Position numbers and translations under genes: made by a program. The notes under the pieces were generated by a model that did not search any database, was not told the origin of the DNA, and was given only the letters and a program-made list of their open reading frames with translations. DNA of 64,000 bases from Lepas anatifera (taxonomy: Eukaryota > Arthropoda > Thecostraca > Lepadidae). Location: NCBI GenBank assembly GCA_034440635.1, contig JAOTON010000386.1, forward strand, positions 124,001 through 188,000, in the 5' to 3' direction. Shown here in pieces: positions 11,882 through 25,800 of the stretch (its first letter is position 1; every line of letters starts with the position of its first letter).

Positions 11882-12328
11882 CGAGAGGATGAGCTTCAGA
11901 CTGACTCGTGCACGGCCCTGGGCTGACTTCTCTGTCGCCTTTACTACCTCATGGATCGGACGGCAGCTGATCCATAAGGAAAACTATTATTCTCCGTCCC
12001 CCATTTATTCCTCCTAGGACGCCCGCAAAATGTTTAAGGTTCTGGGGGGCGAGAATCATTTTTTCTCTCAGTGTAAGTGATTGTGTGAAAAAGTGTGGGG
12101 GCCGGCCCCCACTTTTTCAGAGTGGGGGCCCGGCCCCCCTGCCCCCCCCGGTAGCGACGCCCCTGGTTGTCACTGTAACCCTCTAGAAGTGCACGAGGCA
12201 ACGCGTGTCATATCTAAATCGGCTTGGAATAACTGGGGAAAAACGGAATGGGGAGGAATCTAATCGGACCCACCAGACGGTGATGGGTCGAAGTAGTTCT
12301 TTAATTTATACGCCTCTTGCCTTCTGGC

Positions 12329-12491
12329 CAGTGGCGGATCCAGGACTTCATTTCGGGCGTAAGAGGGAGAGGCTAGGGGACTCGAGCCTCCCATCACAGC
12401 CTCGGAACAGCCTCCAGCTATGCAGTTACTGTAGGCATCTGATATTTCGGGAGAGAGCTTGTGTCCCCTAGCCCCTTTGTACCCGCCACTG
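12329..12491. mobile_element. 163-bp MITE with CAGTGGCGG ends
   Basis: Begins CAGTGGCGGATCCAGG and ends with the inverted form of CAGTGGCGGGTACAAAGG. Subterminal blocks (GGCTAGGGGACTCGAG at the left, CCCTAGCCCC at the right) also pair. The termini are hAT-like, but the flanking 8-mers do not match well, so superfamily is not proven. Confidence 0.6.
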
Positions 12492-13801
12492 CTTGCGTTG
12501 TTACATACCAACGCTGTTATACTAGTTTCATACAAACATTGTACACACTAGCGTTTTTTAGCATACTAACAAACCTGAAAAATATGCCTCCTATTTTTGC
12601 GACTCTTCTCCAGATGAGCTGCCTGAGAAGGTTTCACTGAACCAAAAAGTCATTTTCTTAACCTACATATTAAATCTGAAGAACATGTTTGCGTCATGAG
12701 GTTATCATCATTTGCCGCAGCTCAAATACTTACCATCGCTATCCTAATGCTGAGTCAGCTCGGTGGTTCCTATGCTTCCTTAAAATTTCAATCTAAGGAT
12801 GGGAGATGTAGTTGCATTCCCATCATACATTCTTTGACTTTTCCTTCTCTTAACGTTTGTCTGATCGCCAGAAACTCGATATCGTATATATTTTTATTAT
12901 CAGAAAAGTTCCAGAAAGTTACAGATATCCATGTTTTTTTCTGTGATCCCAGTTAATTGACTAGGGGTAGATCCGGTGCCGCCGATCTGATGTTGCCACT
13001 AAAGTTTGCAATCACCAGCAAGCTTTAAAATTGACGCCAGTTCTTGTGAGGAAGAGAAAATTCTTAGGACAGGTTTAAAAACGGAACCTATTTTCCTGCA
13101 AAAACGATATAAAAATTATTACAGTTGAAACATATATTCTGACCATTTCACCGATAAAACAAGATTTCAACTTAATCACCATTAATCATTTTCAAAACTT
13201 CGCACTCCTTCGTTACGCTGAACAAACTGTTTTAGAATCGCTAAGAATTGCTGCACCACTTTGTGTCCCTGGTATCACTTTGGGTAAAATTACATGCGTG
13301 AGCTTCTTGCGACCGGGTGATGGAAAATTTGCATGTCACGGCGAGTGTATACAGTGAGCTCTGTATCGCAGATTGCTATGGCCGGCGACTGATAGCTTTC
13401 TGAATATTTTATAACAATGGCCTTGTTTTTCGATCATTCATAGAAGCAGTGTTGGTAGTAACAGTGCCTGAGCTAAGTGTTGATCGATGTTGTCAGGGAG
13501 GGCTTCGTTTCCACGCCAACTACTTGGTCGCGTTTGTAGTGCAGAAAATAGCATCAACTATGATGAGCTAAAACTTGAAAATGCTCTCACAAATGCACTG
13601 ATTTTACGCTAAAATGTTAAAGCGTACATGGTTTTTATAAAGCCATCATCGCTTCTAACACCTGTAAAGAAAGCACGCAGCGTGATTGTGTACACCTAGG
13701 AATGGACACCGCCTGCAGGCGGGGCTTCCATGCCTATCATCAGCATCCGGGGTACTGACGTCAGAAGCCGATCGGCCAGTAGGCCAGTTTGTTAACGTCC
13801 A
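12492..13801. other. Upstream flank of the host gene; nothing recognised
   Basis: AT-rich sequence without a clear repeat or coding frame. It should contain the gene's promoter region, but no convincing TATA box was placed. Confidence 0.35.
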
Positions 13802-13829
13802 AGGCATCAGTTGTCCTACAGCTTCGACC
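13802..13829 (+). promoter_or_regulatory. Possible initiator and short 5' UTR
   Basis: An ATCAGTT sequence at 13806-13812 fits the arthropod TCAGT initiator and would give a 5' UTR of about 21 nt before the ATG at 13830. There is no supporting TATA element, and an upstream non-coding exon is equally possible. Confidence 0.25.
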
Positions 13830-13878
13830 ATGAGAGGACTGGCAGCGCTGGTCCTCCTGGGCCTGGTGGCGAGCGCCG
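13830..13878 (+). CDS. Exon 1: signal peptide
   Basis: ATG at 13830 opens 16 codons, Arg followed by a Leu/Ala/Val core and an A-S-A cleavage site, then one base before the strong donor GTGAGT at 13879. Ends in phase 1. An in-frame upstream ATG at 13686 is rejected because this ATG gives a textbook signal peptide directly. Confidence 0.85.
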
Positions 13879-16800
13879 GTGAGTTCCAGCCAGACCAGTA
13901 GGCAGCTCAAATTGTTTACCGAGCCTTGGCCATTAAATGCATGAGAGTCCATGTCCGTTTCTAGATGTCTTCATTGTATATAGACTGTAGGGGAGAGTGG
14001 GGAGAAGTAAGACGGGGGAGAAGCGGAACTGCTGATTTTCTCAAACCATGGGCACAAAAACGACTTACACTTTGTTGCCTCGTGCTCTTCAACATTGCTC
14101 CCACTTGGCTCTGGAACGGTTTTTTTACTAGTGATTTCAATGGCATGAGAATCGATGCAAACAATCGGTTACAAGGGGGCGCGTTAGTGTAGTGGTCAGC
14201 GCAGTTGGCTTCCACGCAGCCGACCCGAGTTCAAGGCCCGGCGGTTTCCCTGAAAAAGAGCAGGCTGGTTCCCAAGAAACCCTTCCAACGGGGAAAGAGT
14301 TGACGACGCCATGTGACCCTGGAAGTTGGTGCGTCAATAAAACCCAAAATTATCAACTGGTTATAAAATACATGGATGCTTTATATTGTTTCCTTTTTCT
14401 GATGTGTTGATTCAACTGTATTGTGAAGTTTCTTTTTACTTGCGTAGAAGTTGTCACAAGTTAAAAAAACAACTCACGGAGGATTCATTTTGTCTGAGGA
14501 ACTTTTCAGCAAAAATGGTGGCATGGGGAAATCTTGGACAAGTACATGTACCTGTACAAGTGCAAGTAAATGTATGCATGTATGTACCTAAGTGATGTCT
14601 GCGGCGGTGAACTTAAACAAGAGCACATATTGCAAAATAAGTTGCTTTTACGGGAAATCGCGCTAGTTAGTTTCGTCGGAAGTATGACTTTCACATCAGA
14701 TTATTAAAGCTATCTAAATCCCATAGATATATGCCACCAGGACATTTTGTAGACTTAATTCACTACCTGGAGTTAGAAAAGTCTCCAGTCGTATGAATTA
14801 ACGAAAAATCCTACAATATTGGGCAAATAGCGCCCTCCCACGCCCTATCCGACCTCATTTAGCAATCTGACCTTAAAATCATCAGAACGCTTGGAAGTTA
14901 GAATAAATAATAATGTTGCGGCAAACTTTTTAGAATATCTAATATTTCATAATCTTGGAATAATTTGTGTCTGTCACCCTGAGAAACGCATTATCCTGGA
15001 CAAGAAAATCAGTTCTGTTTAGATTTATCTATATGTCACCGATGAGCGACAGGTTATCATGTGCCACCCAAGTATATATAGTTCATCTTAATTTTTTTAC
15101 GAAAAGCGTTTGAATCCATTTGCATGTTGAGCTCATTGAATCACAAACATCATAAAATTGTGAAATAGCCGAGATATTTGTAAAAAAATTGACCCCATAG
15201 TGCAGCACCGTGTAAAAACAAGGGGTGAACAAAACAAATATGGGTTCAGCACATTTACTTTGTGATATTTCCGTAAATGATCGTCTAATCATCGTGGCTT
15301 AAAACACAGCTGGGTTGCAATGGAAGTTCCAGCAAAATAAACTCTTTAGAAACTGTTCCACATGACACACATCTTTGTCAAAATTCAGAGCACAATCACG
15401 AACAAGCTCCAATATGAAGCCTATCTAAAACAGGATTCAGAAATGTTTGAAAATTCTTGAAAAGTGTGCAACATAAGATAATTTGAAGAGAATCTCTCGG
15501 CAGGTGATGGAAATCGTCCGAGCCACTCTGACGACCCAGAAAGTGTACATACGAGCTGGTGGGAAGATTGAGTATGATAGTGTTGTCGAATCCGAGAGAG
15601 ACTACGCGCAAGCGGAATCAGTCGCGAAATCAGTGCTAGAGAAACCAGCTCCTCGCCACAGTTAGTGGCAGAAATATTTCTTTTGGGACTGCCTGAATGA
15701 CTAAGTGCACAGAAGGCGTACAGGGCCGCTATTTTATTCAACAAATTGATTAGTGAAATAACCAGGACCTTTCCTCAGTCCGCTTATCAGGAAGTTTTGG
15801 CTACTGTTTGAAAAGGCACTGAGTTGATTCTATAACATATGATATAGTATGAAGAAGGAAAGCCTAAAACTGGCATATTTTAACGTTGAGTTTTAAACAT
15901 ATCCTGTCATATACAACTCAAGTTAAATTCAATCCTAACAACAAAACTTCACGTGATGTTCAGCGACAGCGCAAAATCCAAACTGGGGGGTGCCATGAAC
16001 TTTTCAACCCATTTCTTTCCAGTCAACACCGTAGGGCTAGTGTTAAAGTTTCTGATTTAACACGCGCATTGACAGGGGGTGGGTACCCGCCCCCCTCGGG
16101 TTTTTCGGAGATAGCATATTGAGCTTGAACTACAAGGTGGAATAACTCGTTAACCCGCGCGGGGCTGAGGTCTCCAGCCGAACGCGCGGGGCTGGGGTGT
16201 ACATTTTACCCTGTTATCTCCCGAACTCATGGTCCGATTTAGAAAATTCAAACGCCAATCGAAAGATCTCATCACGAACAACTAAAAACATGTACTTAAT
16301 TTAAAGTTTGAGGTCAAGGTCAAGGTCAAACTGAGGTCACTGTCAAAAGCGTCGTTTTTGAGGTTGCAATGCTACGGAGATCAGGCAATGGAAGCTAGGA
16401 GCTTCATACTTCATGGAAAGCCTTCACTTGAATGCAGCAAGGTGCTTTGAGACCGTTAGGCTGGTGGCATGACCGGGTCAGGTCAAGATGAGGTCACTAA
16501 AGGTCACCATATTTTTGTATCCAAATGTGGTCATGCGATACATGTTTTTGAGCCATTTTGCATGCATAATTCAGCTATGATGTTTAGAGAATCATATCTG
16601 AAATACTCTGGTCTCAACTTGCACAGCCGGGGTCAAGGTAGGTCATCAGAGGTCAACTTTTTAAGTTCATACTTTTGCCAAATGACACATGATTTTGGAC
16701 CTGTTTTGTCCCAGGAACACTATAAAAGTAGTGTAAAGCGTGTACGAGGTCATCCTGGGTCATCCTGGGTCACTATGATTCACTAAATAAAGACAGTATT

Positions 16801-19800
16801 GATCAGCCCTAAAATCAGAGCGTGAGTCCCTGAGCTTGCAGCTCCCAGGCTAAAGTTATAAAGCTAGAGACTCAAAATTTGTCATGCATATGCACTGTAT
16901 GGTGTTTTACCAAATAAATTCCGGTTTTTGAAAAATCTTGAAAATTTTAGAAATTTTGTAGCTTTTTCCAAAAAATATTGTTTAAATTTTTTTCCAAAAC
17001 CAACATGTTGAAAACCGAGATAGTATTTTGAAGACCACAATAATGCCTATCGTTTGATGCAAGAAAATTGGAAAACGGTTCAGAACTGTAGCTTCAGCAG
17101 CTCTTGAAACATTGCGCGATTTTGGTACAAAAATCGCCTGTAGTGACGTCACATTTTGCTTATTTCTCGAAAAGTTTCCAACCGATTTTATTTTTATTTG
17201 GCAGAAATGTGTAAACTTTATGTAAAAAAGGTACTGAAAATTTGGGCTGCGCGCCGCCGTTTTGAGATATCGCAAAATTCGCGAGGGGGTAAAATTTACC
17301 CCCAGCCCGCGCGGGTTAAGCCCTGTCGTGAATGCACATGTAACATCCATGATCCAGCGGAGCCGGCAGCGCCTGAGCGTCTCCAGGCCAAACTATAGCA
17401 GCCTGCAAACACAAAAACGGCGACGCGTAGCGCCAGCGTACTCGGTAGCCCTTTTTTCTCATCATTTTTACAACTTCTGTCAAAATTTTGAGGTAATGTC
17501 ATCTCAGGTAAGGTCACCGGAACAGGTCAAGTAACCTGACCTCAAAACAAGTTTAACACGCGCCCCGCTGGGGGAGCGAATTTCGCCCTCTCCTTGTTTT
17601 CCCCGGATAACGCAAAAACGAAGAGACGCAGAACAACGAAACTTATAGTACCTTATTCCTGATTAATTTTACGTATCTCACCAATTTTTTAGGTCAGGTC
17701 ATGTCAGGTCAAGGAGCTATTCAAGGTCAAGTGACCCAACCTCAAAACCTAAAATCACGAGTTTGAAGCGGCGCCTAAGGAGCATCAGCCAACCGATCAG
17801 TTTGAAGCTTTCACAATATGATGAGGCTATTAGGGTTTACAAATCTGCTATCTCGGAATTTTGTTATTGTTGACCTAAGGTGGGGTCAATTTTTTGGTCA
17901 CCCCATTTTAAATCTATGGAGAAAAATAGAAAGGGCTTGTTTTCGGTAAATACGGGATAAATAAAGCTGAAAATACTCAAACGGTGTATTCTTACCACTA
18001 TCTTGACCACAAAGTTGAGTTTTTGACCAAATGACCTCTCAAAGGTCATGTCAGGTGGAAGCATGCGAGGGGGAAGCATGCAGTGATTGTATTGCCAATA
18101 ACTGCTCACTGAATTGAGATAAAGCTCCCGTTTTGCTTGCATTGTGCTTATATTGTTATGGGGAGTCGATTTATATGCAACATTACCATACCCAGTCACC
18201 CTGTGATCTTTACCTAGCTCGATGTGAGGTCATTTTTACCATTTGACCTAGCAAGGTCATATTATACATCATTCGATTTGCAGCAATGAGGGGAATCCAA
18301 TGATGCATAAATATTTGCTTTAGCTCTGCTGAGTGAAAATCTAGAGGGGGAAACATACACTGCCCTGTTGTAAGCTTATGGAAGCTTCTTTGACCTATGC
18401 TGACCTCAAAGTTGACCTGCCATAAAAACACTTCGTATAATTTCTCTTCGTCTCGTCAAGATATTTCAAACACCGCCCATAATTTTTCTTTAGCTTTCCT
18501 GGGAAATGAGATATGGAGGGGGCGGGGGCGAAATTCTCCCCCCAGCGGGGCGCGCCACGCCAGGGACCCCAGCGGGGCGCGTGTTAAGATAACATAAGTC
18601 GGAACCGGGTAAACTTATCCGATTGAAACTCATATCTATCACATAACGGGCCCATCGAGTTCTCTAAAATTTGTTCTGGTATTTTTTAGATCGATCACCT
18701 AAGGTCAGGTACGAGCCATGACCTCTCCATTGGAAATACATGGGAAGTGTTTTTAACTAAATGACTTAATAACAGATGGTAATAGCGCGTTTATTTTAAC
18801 TGCATTAGATTTGCCTTGTCTTTGTGGTCTTAATGATATGCAGTTTACCTAATTTGACCATGACCTGACCTCAGTTCAGGTCAAATCCTTGATTTGACCT
18901 AGCATGGCCATATTATACATCATTCTATTTGGCTTGGTACGAGGATTCCAATGGTCTAAATTGTCTTGCTCTATCTATACTTGTTCAGATGCAATAACCG
19001 AAAACCTTCATTTACATGTTATCCCTATGACGGTATGTTTTATCCTCTAGGACCTTAACCTTCGCCCGGGTGGGGGTCTTTTAGACCCCCTCGGGTTTTT
19101 CCGAAGTGGCCAAAAACGGCGGCGCGCAGCGCCGCCAAACTTGGTCTGACTGTTTCTTCATCATTTTACATCTTTCCTGAAAATTTTGGCTCAAGGTCAT
19201 ATCAGGTCAGGTCACCAGGCCAGGTGAAGTGACCTCACCTCAAAAATACTTAGGACCGCATAACTAAAAGAAGCGTTAATCGATCAAGTTGAAACTCATA
19301 CCTCATATTGGGCCCACCAGGAGCTACAACATTTGTTCCGGGATTTTGATATTGGTGACCTAAGTTCATGTGCAGACCATGACCTCCCATTGTCAATACA
19401 TGGGGAAAATCACAAATGAGCTTTTCTCGTAGTATGGATGGAATCAACTTCAAACATCGGTTGCGACTTGCTCTTAGCCCATTTCTGAAGCTGATGCCAA
19501 TTTTGGACTTGTGACTTTAAAGGTCACCTTAGGTCAAATAAGCATTTTTGGTGTTTTTCTCTATAAATTTTGAATAAACTAAGATAGAGCTTTTATTTTG
19601 TCACCAAAGTGTTTGTATAATCAATGGAAGTCAAATGATATTCATCATAACTATACCAGGTCATTGTCAACCGTTGACTGGGTCAGGTCAAATTTTAAAT
19701 TTGACCTGGCATACAATATCTATATCATTCGATTTGTATTGACGAAGGATTGCAATGGTGCATAAACTATGGCTTATCTTGTTTGCTTTGAAGCTATTAG

Positions 19801-22800
19801 CGAAAAGTAAACGCCCTTATGCATGGTCTATGGACATTCCAAGAATATGCCCAATATTTAGTACCTGTAGCTTCCTGGGCTTTGACCTGCACGAAAATGA
19901 ATGCTACTGTAATGAAGCGCATCTCAGAGCTTTGAATGGTGTTAAAAATGTTTCTAGCTCTCTAGTTTCTAGATATATGAGGTTTTCTTAGTACACCTCA
20001 TATTAGGAGATTTTGACCTGTTTTGACCTCTGTGACCTTGATATTGACCTGACAAGAAAAATACCCAGTATTTTGATATCATTTTCAAGAGCTTGATTGC
20101 CTTTTGCGCTTTTTCTCTTTAGTTTTTGAGATCGTGGGGTCTTTTTAGCCCCACGGCGTGGCTCACCCGCCACGCGGTTAAATGTGCCCTGACAAAAAAA
20201 TGGTCCAAATAATTTCGATGGAGAAGTAAATGGGCTACCTAACGCCATTTATCGTTTTTCGCTACCTGGCGTGGTTCTTGTGATCTTAGGGGGTGGGTAC
20301 CCCCCGTTAAAGCGAAGGTGGCTTAGACCCCCGTCAATGCGCATGTTAAGGGAGGCACCGTACCCCAGTGCCCCACTCCCCAGTTCTTCCGCCAGACGTG
20401 ATACTCATCAAAAGTCGGGGCTCATCTGGGAGGGGGAGGTAGCCTGTATTCCTTACACTAACCGGGTTTATGTTGGCAGCCGCCGGGCGGCTGGACATTT
20501 TTCAGCTGCTGGGAACTGATGTCAAGACATTGGCCAAGCTATCTGAGGTAGCTCTACCGGACCTCCGGGATATCAACAACGGTAGGTTCGCTCTGATCAG
20601 CATGCTTGGAGTCGAATTCACTTGCTTTGCTTATTTTGGCTTGTTTCAATATCAGGATACATTGAGCTGTTTCACATGGACTTTATAAATTGAACCGTAT
20701 GCTTGGAAGATCATATCATATGCATAATTTTTTCAGAAGTAAACGAACGTGGATTCATTGCGTAGTTCAGTGAAAAATATACTTAACCAAAAAGGGCCTA
20801 GCCCTCAACAACACCAACTTTCTAAATAATTTGTTTTACTCCTAATCCTACAAATAAACCTACATCTGATGGGTAAAGATTGTTCTGATGGATGTTGATA
20901 CATCTGATGGGTGTTGGCTTGGTTAACATGCCAGAATATGGCTTTGGAAATGTTAAATCATAAGCCAAATAAGAGCTCCAATAATATTAGTCAACATTCA
21001 CTCAAATAACACTGGTCAACAAAATTTAACTTTTGTCGTGAATCCAATATAAAATAATCCGTTTCTAAGGTAATTTGTGGCGCTGAACACGAATCTGACA
21101 GCAGAAATGCCGTATCAGGTCAGAATTTTGAGATCCAGTATGTCTGTGTGTCGTCTTTGTGCAAGCCTACTTGGCATCAGTGACATTGACAGTGCAAAAC
21201 CCAAGAGGTCTAGGAAAATGAAGGTTTGGGTGTTTATGGAGGCTAGGGTATTCTACCCTAAACCCGATTTTCCTAGACCTAGGTCAATATATTCAAGGTA
21301 AAACGAGGCCATATAGGTCAAATTCTGTCTGTGCAGGGTAGCCATTGGCAAATACCGTGATTATGCGATGATAAGCCGGATATGGAGAGAAAGTGACCTA
21401 AAGTATCGGAGGAAAGGTCGGAGGCAGTGTTCTCTGAAACTTTTAGGCCAAGGTCGTTCAGGCCATTGACCTTTGACGTCAAAATATTACATTTTGCCTA
21501 TAACGTGTACTGCAACTAGCACTATGGCAACCGTCGGGCGGAAAATAAGGTTTGACCTTGACCCATGACCTTTGTCTTGAACCTGCCACTTTGAGCTCAA
21601 GATTGAGTGACCTAGCGTATGACGTCATATCATGATATACGTCATATTAGGCAGCATCATCCGACCAAAGGCACTAGGGTCAATGACCTTGAAATGGTGG
21701 TATGACCTTGGCCTGTGACTTTTTACTTAGGCTCGACCTTCAAGGGAAGTGACTCTGACATAAAATGCTCATCATATTATGTTCTGACGTCACCTCTCGG
21801 TCTACAATACCGGCGAGCTTGTGCGACCGAGCGCAAACCTTGTTCAATGTACAATGTTCATGCACTTGAATGAGCGGTAGTATTCCGTTGCTATAAATTC
21901 ACATGTATATTGATAAGCTGCATTGTCTGGGTGCAGATAATCCGGATTCTCGACATCCTTGATCTATATTTTTCCACAAAAGGCTAGGCTGATAACAGTG
22001 TGTGGGAAGTGTAAGGGCTATACACCAGGTATGCTCTGGAGAAGAAACCAGGTCCGATGAAAAAAACGGTTACTAAATTTGAAATCGGCGGTATCGAAAA
22101 AGGCAGAAACAGGTGTTCACGCGCCGGATCCATTTTGGCTGTTGACCAGTGTAATAGCTCAAATTATAGACCGAAACAAAACCTGATCACTGTCATGTGT
22201 TTGAAACGCGTCGTCTTATCTTGACCCATGATTAGAATTATCTGCAATATAATCTGGTATGCTGGCGATCAACACCGCTTTCTTATCAACCAATATTACC
22301 ATGCTATTTCGTCTCCAAACCATGAATGGGATTAGTGAATTAGTCTGCTAGCGTCAGTCATTCGTATCCTTTAACTATATTAAGTTTTCATAGAAAAACG
22401 ACAGGGCAGCGGTTAGGTATTACTGCATCATTTTCCATATCCTGAAATTTTTACGGTACCAGGTCAGGTAAAAGAGGTAAAGTATACTTACCTTTAGTTT
22501 AAGTACATTTAATATGATTTAAACTTTACACTTATACCTCAGTTTACAAGTTATATGTTTTATTTGTGTTAGGTAGGTAGGGACCTCTCTTGGAAAAGAT
22601 GGGGAAAACTATTTATTATAAAGCAAAAATGATTGAAATACTACTGCTAGAAAACTTTTGACACTTTTAGGATCAGGGTATATTTGCTTTGACTTTTCAA
22701 GTCATAGTAAGAGGTAAAAAGTATTTTGACAATAACTTTTGACTAATTGAGCTAGGGTAAAAAAACATGTGTTTGTCTTGTACTGGTTTATTTGATATAG

Positions 22801-25800
22801 GAGACTTTTGACCTTTTGTGACCTCAGGTTATTAGTCACGAGGTGACCTTGGCTAAACCACTGGGGAGGTCTTTACGTTTACATGAGAAAAGTATGGAAT
22901 TTGTATAAATGTACTTTAAGCTAATAGTTAATGAATAAGAGTTATGAGTTTGTTAATATTGATATTTGAGTAAATAGGATTTGACCTATTTGACCTTTGA
23001 GGTCAAAAATTGACCTACACTAAAACATGAAGTATTATAATTAGAGTTTCATTGATTTGCAATTTGTAAGCCCATATTTTCAGTTAGAGGGGGCATGATT
23101 CCGGTGGAAGTGGCGATGGGTTAACTTCGCTTGATATGCTCACTGATCATAGATCGGTTGCTAAATATATAACCAACACAGCTGCGCTAAATACATGTTC
23201 GGCCTGGAATGTGTAAACTCAAGAGTGCCCCAGAGGATGTCAAAATGCTTTCCTTTGATACACAAGAATAACATGTTTCTTGTTTTCTTCTGTGATATCC
23301 AGTACGAAGCTTAAAGAGCATTCAGCACCAAAGGGCTGCAATTATTTTAATTTTGTTCTGTTTCCTAGGACCATTGATATCATGGCGGCAGTGACGTCAT
23401 CATCGCTTCTGTCCCTTGGCCTGAAGGAATGCCTAGGGAATGCTGTGCCAGGATACCATCAGTTCTTAATTGAGCATATTCAGTATATGTCTACATGCAT
23501 GGATGGAGATCACGAGGGAGATGGGGGGAGTTCAGGACACCCTGGATTTTAAGTCTCCCATGGCCTTTGTATAGGGTTTGCATTGCCGGGCCAGCGTTAA
23601 CCCATCTAGAAACCTCTGGGTCGAGAAGAGATCTCCAGCCTTGCCTACATACGTTCTAATAGAGATCTGACTGCAAACTTCATCAGTTTCTATTCATTAT
23701 TCTAGATTTTACTCCTGCCTGTACATGCGTTTGGTTGAAATTACGAGAGGTAACAGTCTACATTGAAAAGTATACATCTGAAGGCAGGGCATTTTTTAAG
23801 GAAATGTCAGTGGGGGGGACATTTCTTGTGTTGGCCATTATGTGTCTTTAGGGGATCAACACCCGGTTTGGGGGGGGCGTTAATAAGACTTAGAAGCGAT
23901 AGTGTTAAAAGATTTTGCCCAATTTTTGTGTCTTTCTATCTTCTAGAAATTATAGAAATTATAGATGCTGCCTAGGGCCGCCAAGTTTTTTTCAGCAGAA
24001 AATGGCCAAACCGATTTAGAAGCAGGGCCAAAAGGAACCAAATTTTACTTTCACTAAAACACACAAATAAATATCACAGAAGTCAGATTTGAGACTAAAA
24101 CGACCCCTCACAGTAATCATAAACTTACAGAATTACAACTTGCATCACTGTTTAAAACTATTTTTTGACAGTTTGATCTTGACTTGACGCAATATTCTTT
24201 TAGCGCACTGCCCATTTAACCTTCGTCCCATTGGGGGAATAACGATGGCTCACTAAGGTTTTTTTTGTTGAGAATAACAGAAATACGACGATGTGCAGCA
24301 CTATGGTTGAGGGGTCTACTTCTCAGCCCATCGTTTTTCCCATCCTCGCTAAACATTTTTACCCCGGGCCACAATACATCAGGTCACTAGGCAAGGTCAA
24401 CCAAGGTAGCCTCACTTCAACTTTTGAGCTCTACATTAGCTACATTTCTAATATAATCGATTTGAAACTACTTACACTTGATGACCCTTCCAGGCTCTAC
24501 AAATTGTGTATGCAGATTTTTTATATTTGGTGACCTGCAGTCAGGTCACAAGGGGACCTCTCCCATACAAAAGAAAACATGGAAAAAGCTGTCTTAAGAT
24601 CTAAAAATCGCAAAAATGGTTGCAAATTCTCAGATTTCTCAAAAAAGCATTCTTGGCTACCCTTTCACGGATTCAAGGGGTGATATTTTCTCTTTGACTT
24701 ATCTGAGGTCATTACAGGTCACCAGGGGTAAAAAACAGTATTCTGACAATAACTTTTGAACTCATTATCACTAGAGCGCTGAATTAAACGTCATCGTGTA
24801 TGTCTCATCAATGGCTTCCGTTTGATATACGGCAAGGTCACTTTCTGACCTTTCGTGACCTCAGGTCATGTTAGGTCAAGAGGTGCCCTCTGGAGGTCAA
24901 ACTATTGGCGGGAGGTCATTAGTTTCCCTCCACATAGCAGAGAAAGCCCTGGCACTTTCCTGTCAAACGTACTATAGTAAATTTCAATAGCTCTAATGGC
25001 ATGACAGCCATGCCCAGGTTTCTAAGCATCGCATATTTTAGTAGAAATAGCCTATCGTGAGCCAACTTGACCTCTGGAGGTCAAACTATTCTCCTGAGTG
25101 CCTAAAAATGTGAAGTAAAATCATACTGAAGTTACATGAGCTTCCTAATGCACTTTGCAGTTTGCGCTAACCCCCATATTTTCAGAGTTAGAAAGGGGCT
25201 CATCGATGCCCTCGGTGGGGCGAAGGTGGCGCCGGACCCCCGGTGGGGCACGGGTTAATAGGAGGCCAGGAGTGCCCCTTCAATCCTGCGTGGCTATTAA
25301 ATGATTTTATCCATATACCCAGAAAATTTGTTACCATCAAGTATCTTAGCCGCACCACTCCCCGCTAACATTTAATATTTTTTCCTGTTTTTCCAACTGT
25401 GAGTGTTTTGCTCTTTCAACAGTGGTAGATATAGGATTTTGGTAAGTGGGAGGGGGAGGGTGGAGCCTCAAAACACACTTTTCCATTAAACTTTCCACCC
25501 AAAAGGTGCCTATGCTATCGCATCCTTCGCGTCCGGTTTTCGGTGGGTCATTTTTTTGGATCGTGTTTTTTCACAGAGTTCTCCTTCCACTGGCATATCA
25601 GTTTTTTCTGCCGCTCTGATTCTTTGTTGGTGTCAGAACATCTTATTCAAGCCCGGAAAAGGCCAAGAGAAGCCATATTTATACAAGGAACCAACCAAAA
25701 AGAGCTTAAGTGTCAGCTGCTAGAAAAGGGCCAAAGAAGGCCAGATTCCAAGAGAGGGCCAACCGAAAAAATCGCGCGGCCAAACACGACAAAAAAGTCC

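Larger units (their letters stand above)
9397..12165 (-). mobile_element. hAT-type DNA transposon, full length, decayed
   Basis: Both ends are visible: CATTGGCGTCGCCACGG at 9397 and, inverted, CAGGGGCGTCGCTACCGG ending at 12165. Exact 8-bp direct repeats GTTGTCAC flank it (9389-9396 and 12166-12173), the target length of hAT elements. Inside, on the minus strand, lies a broken DUF4371-type transposase. A SINE is inserted at 11480-11663. The insertion lies at the end of the family B element. Confidence 0.85.
16061..20345 (+). mobile_element. Family A TTAA element split by nested insertions
   Basis: TTAA at 16057-16060 and 20346-20349. The left end reads CACGCGCATTGACAGGGGG with a GGGTACCC hairpin. 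The right end reads the inverted CACGCATTGACGGGGGTC. The body is in four pieces (16061-16118, about 17395-17556, 18584-19058, 20178-20345) collinear with the intact copy at 36121-36959. Three TTAA elements lie between the pieces, and the first interruption also includes about 115 bp of other DNA flanked by ATAGCA repeats. Without nested DNA it would be about 0.85 kb. Non-coding. Confidence 0.88.

Noticed and set aside
20506..20581. Exon 2 starting after TTTTTCAG at 20505
   Set aside because: The acceptor looks good but gives phase 0, so joined to exon 1 (phase 1) it meets a stop within four codons. The acceptor at 20479 keeps frame.
23369..23552. Possible exon TIDIMAAVTSSSLLSLGLKE between exons 2 and 3
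   Set aside because: It needs an incoming phase of 2, which neither exon 2 nor any other candidate provides, and no convincing donor follows.
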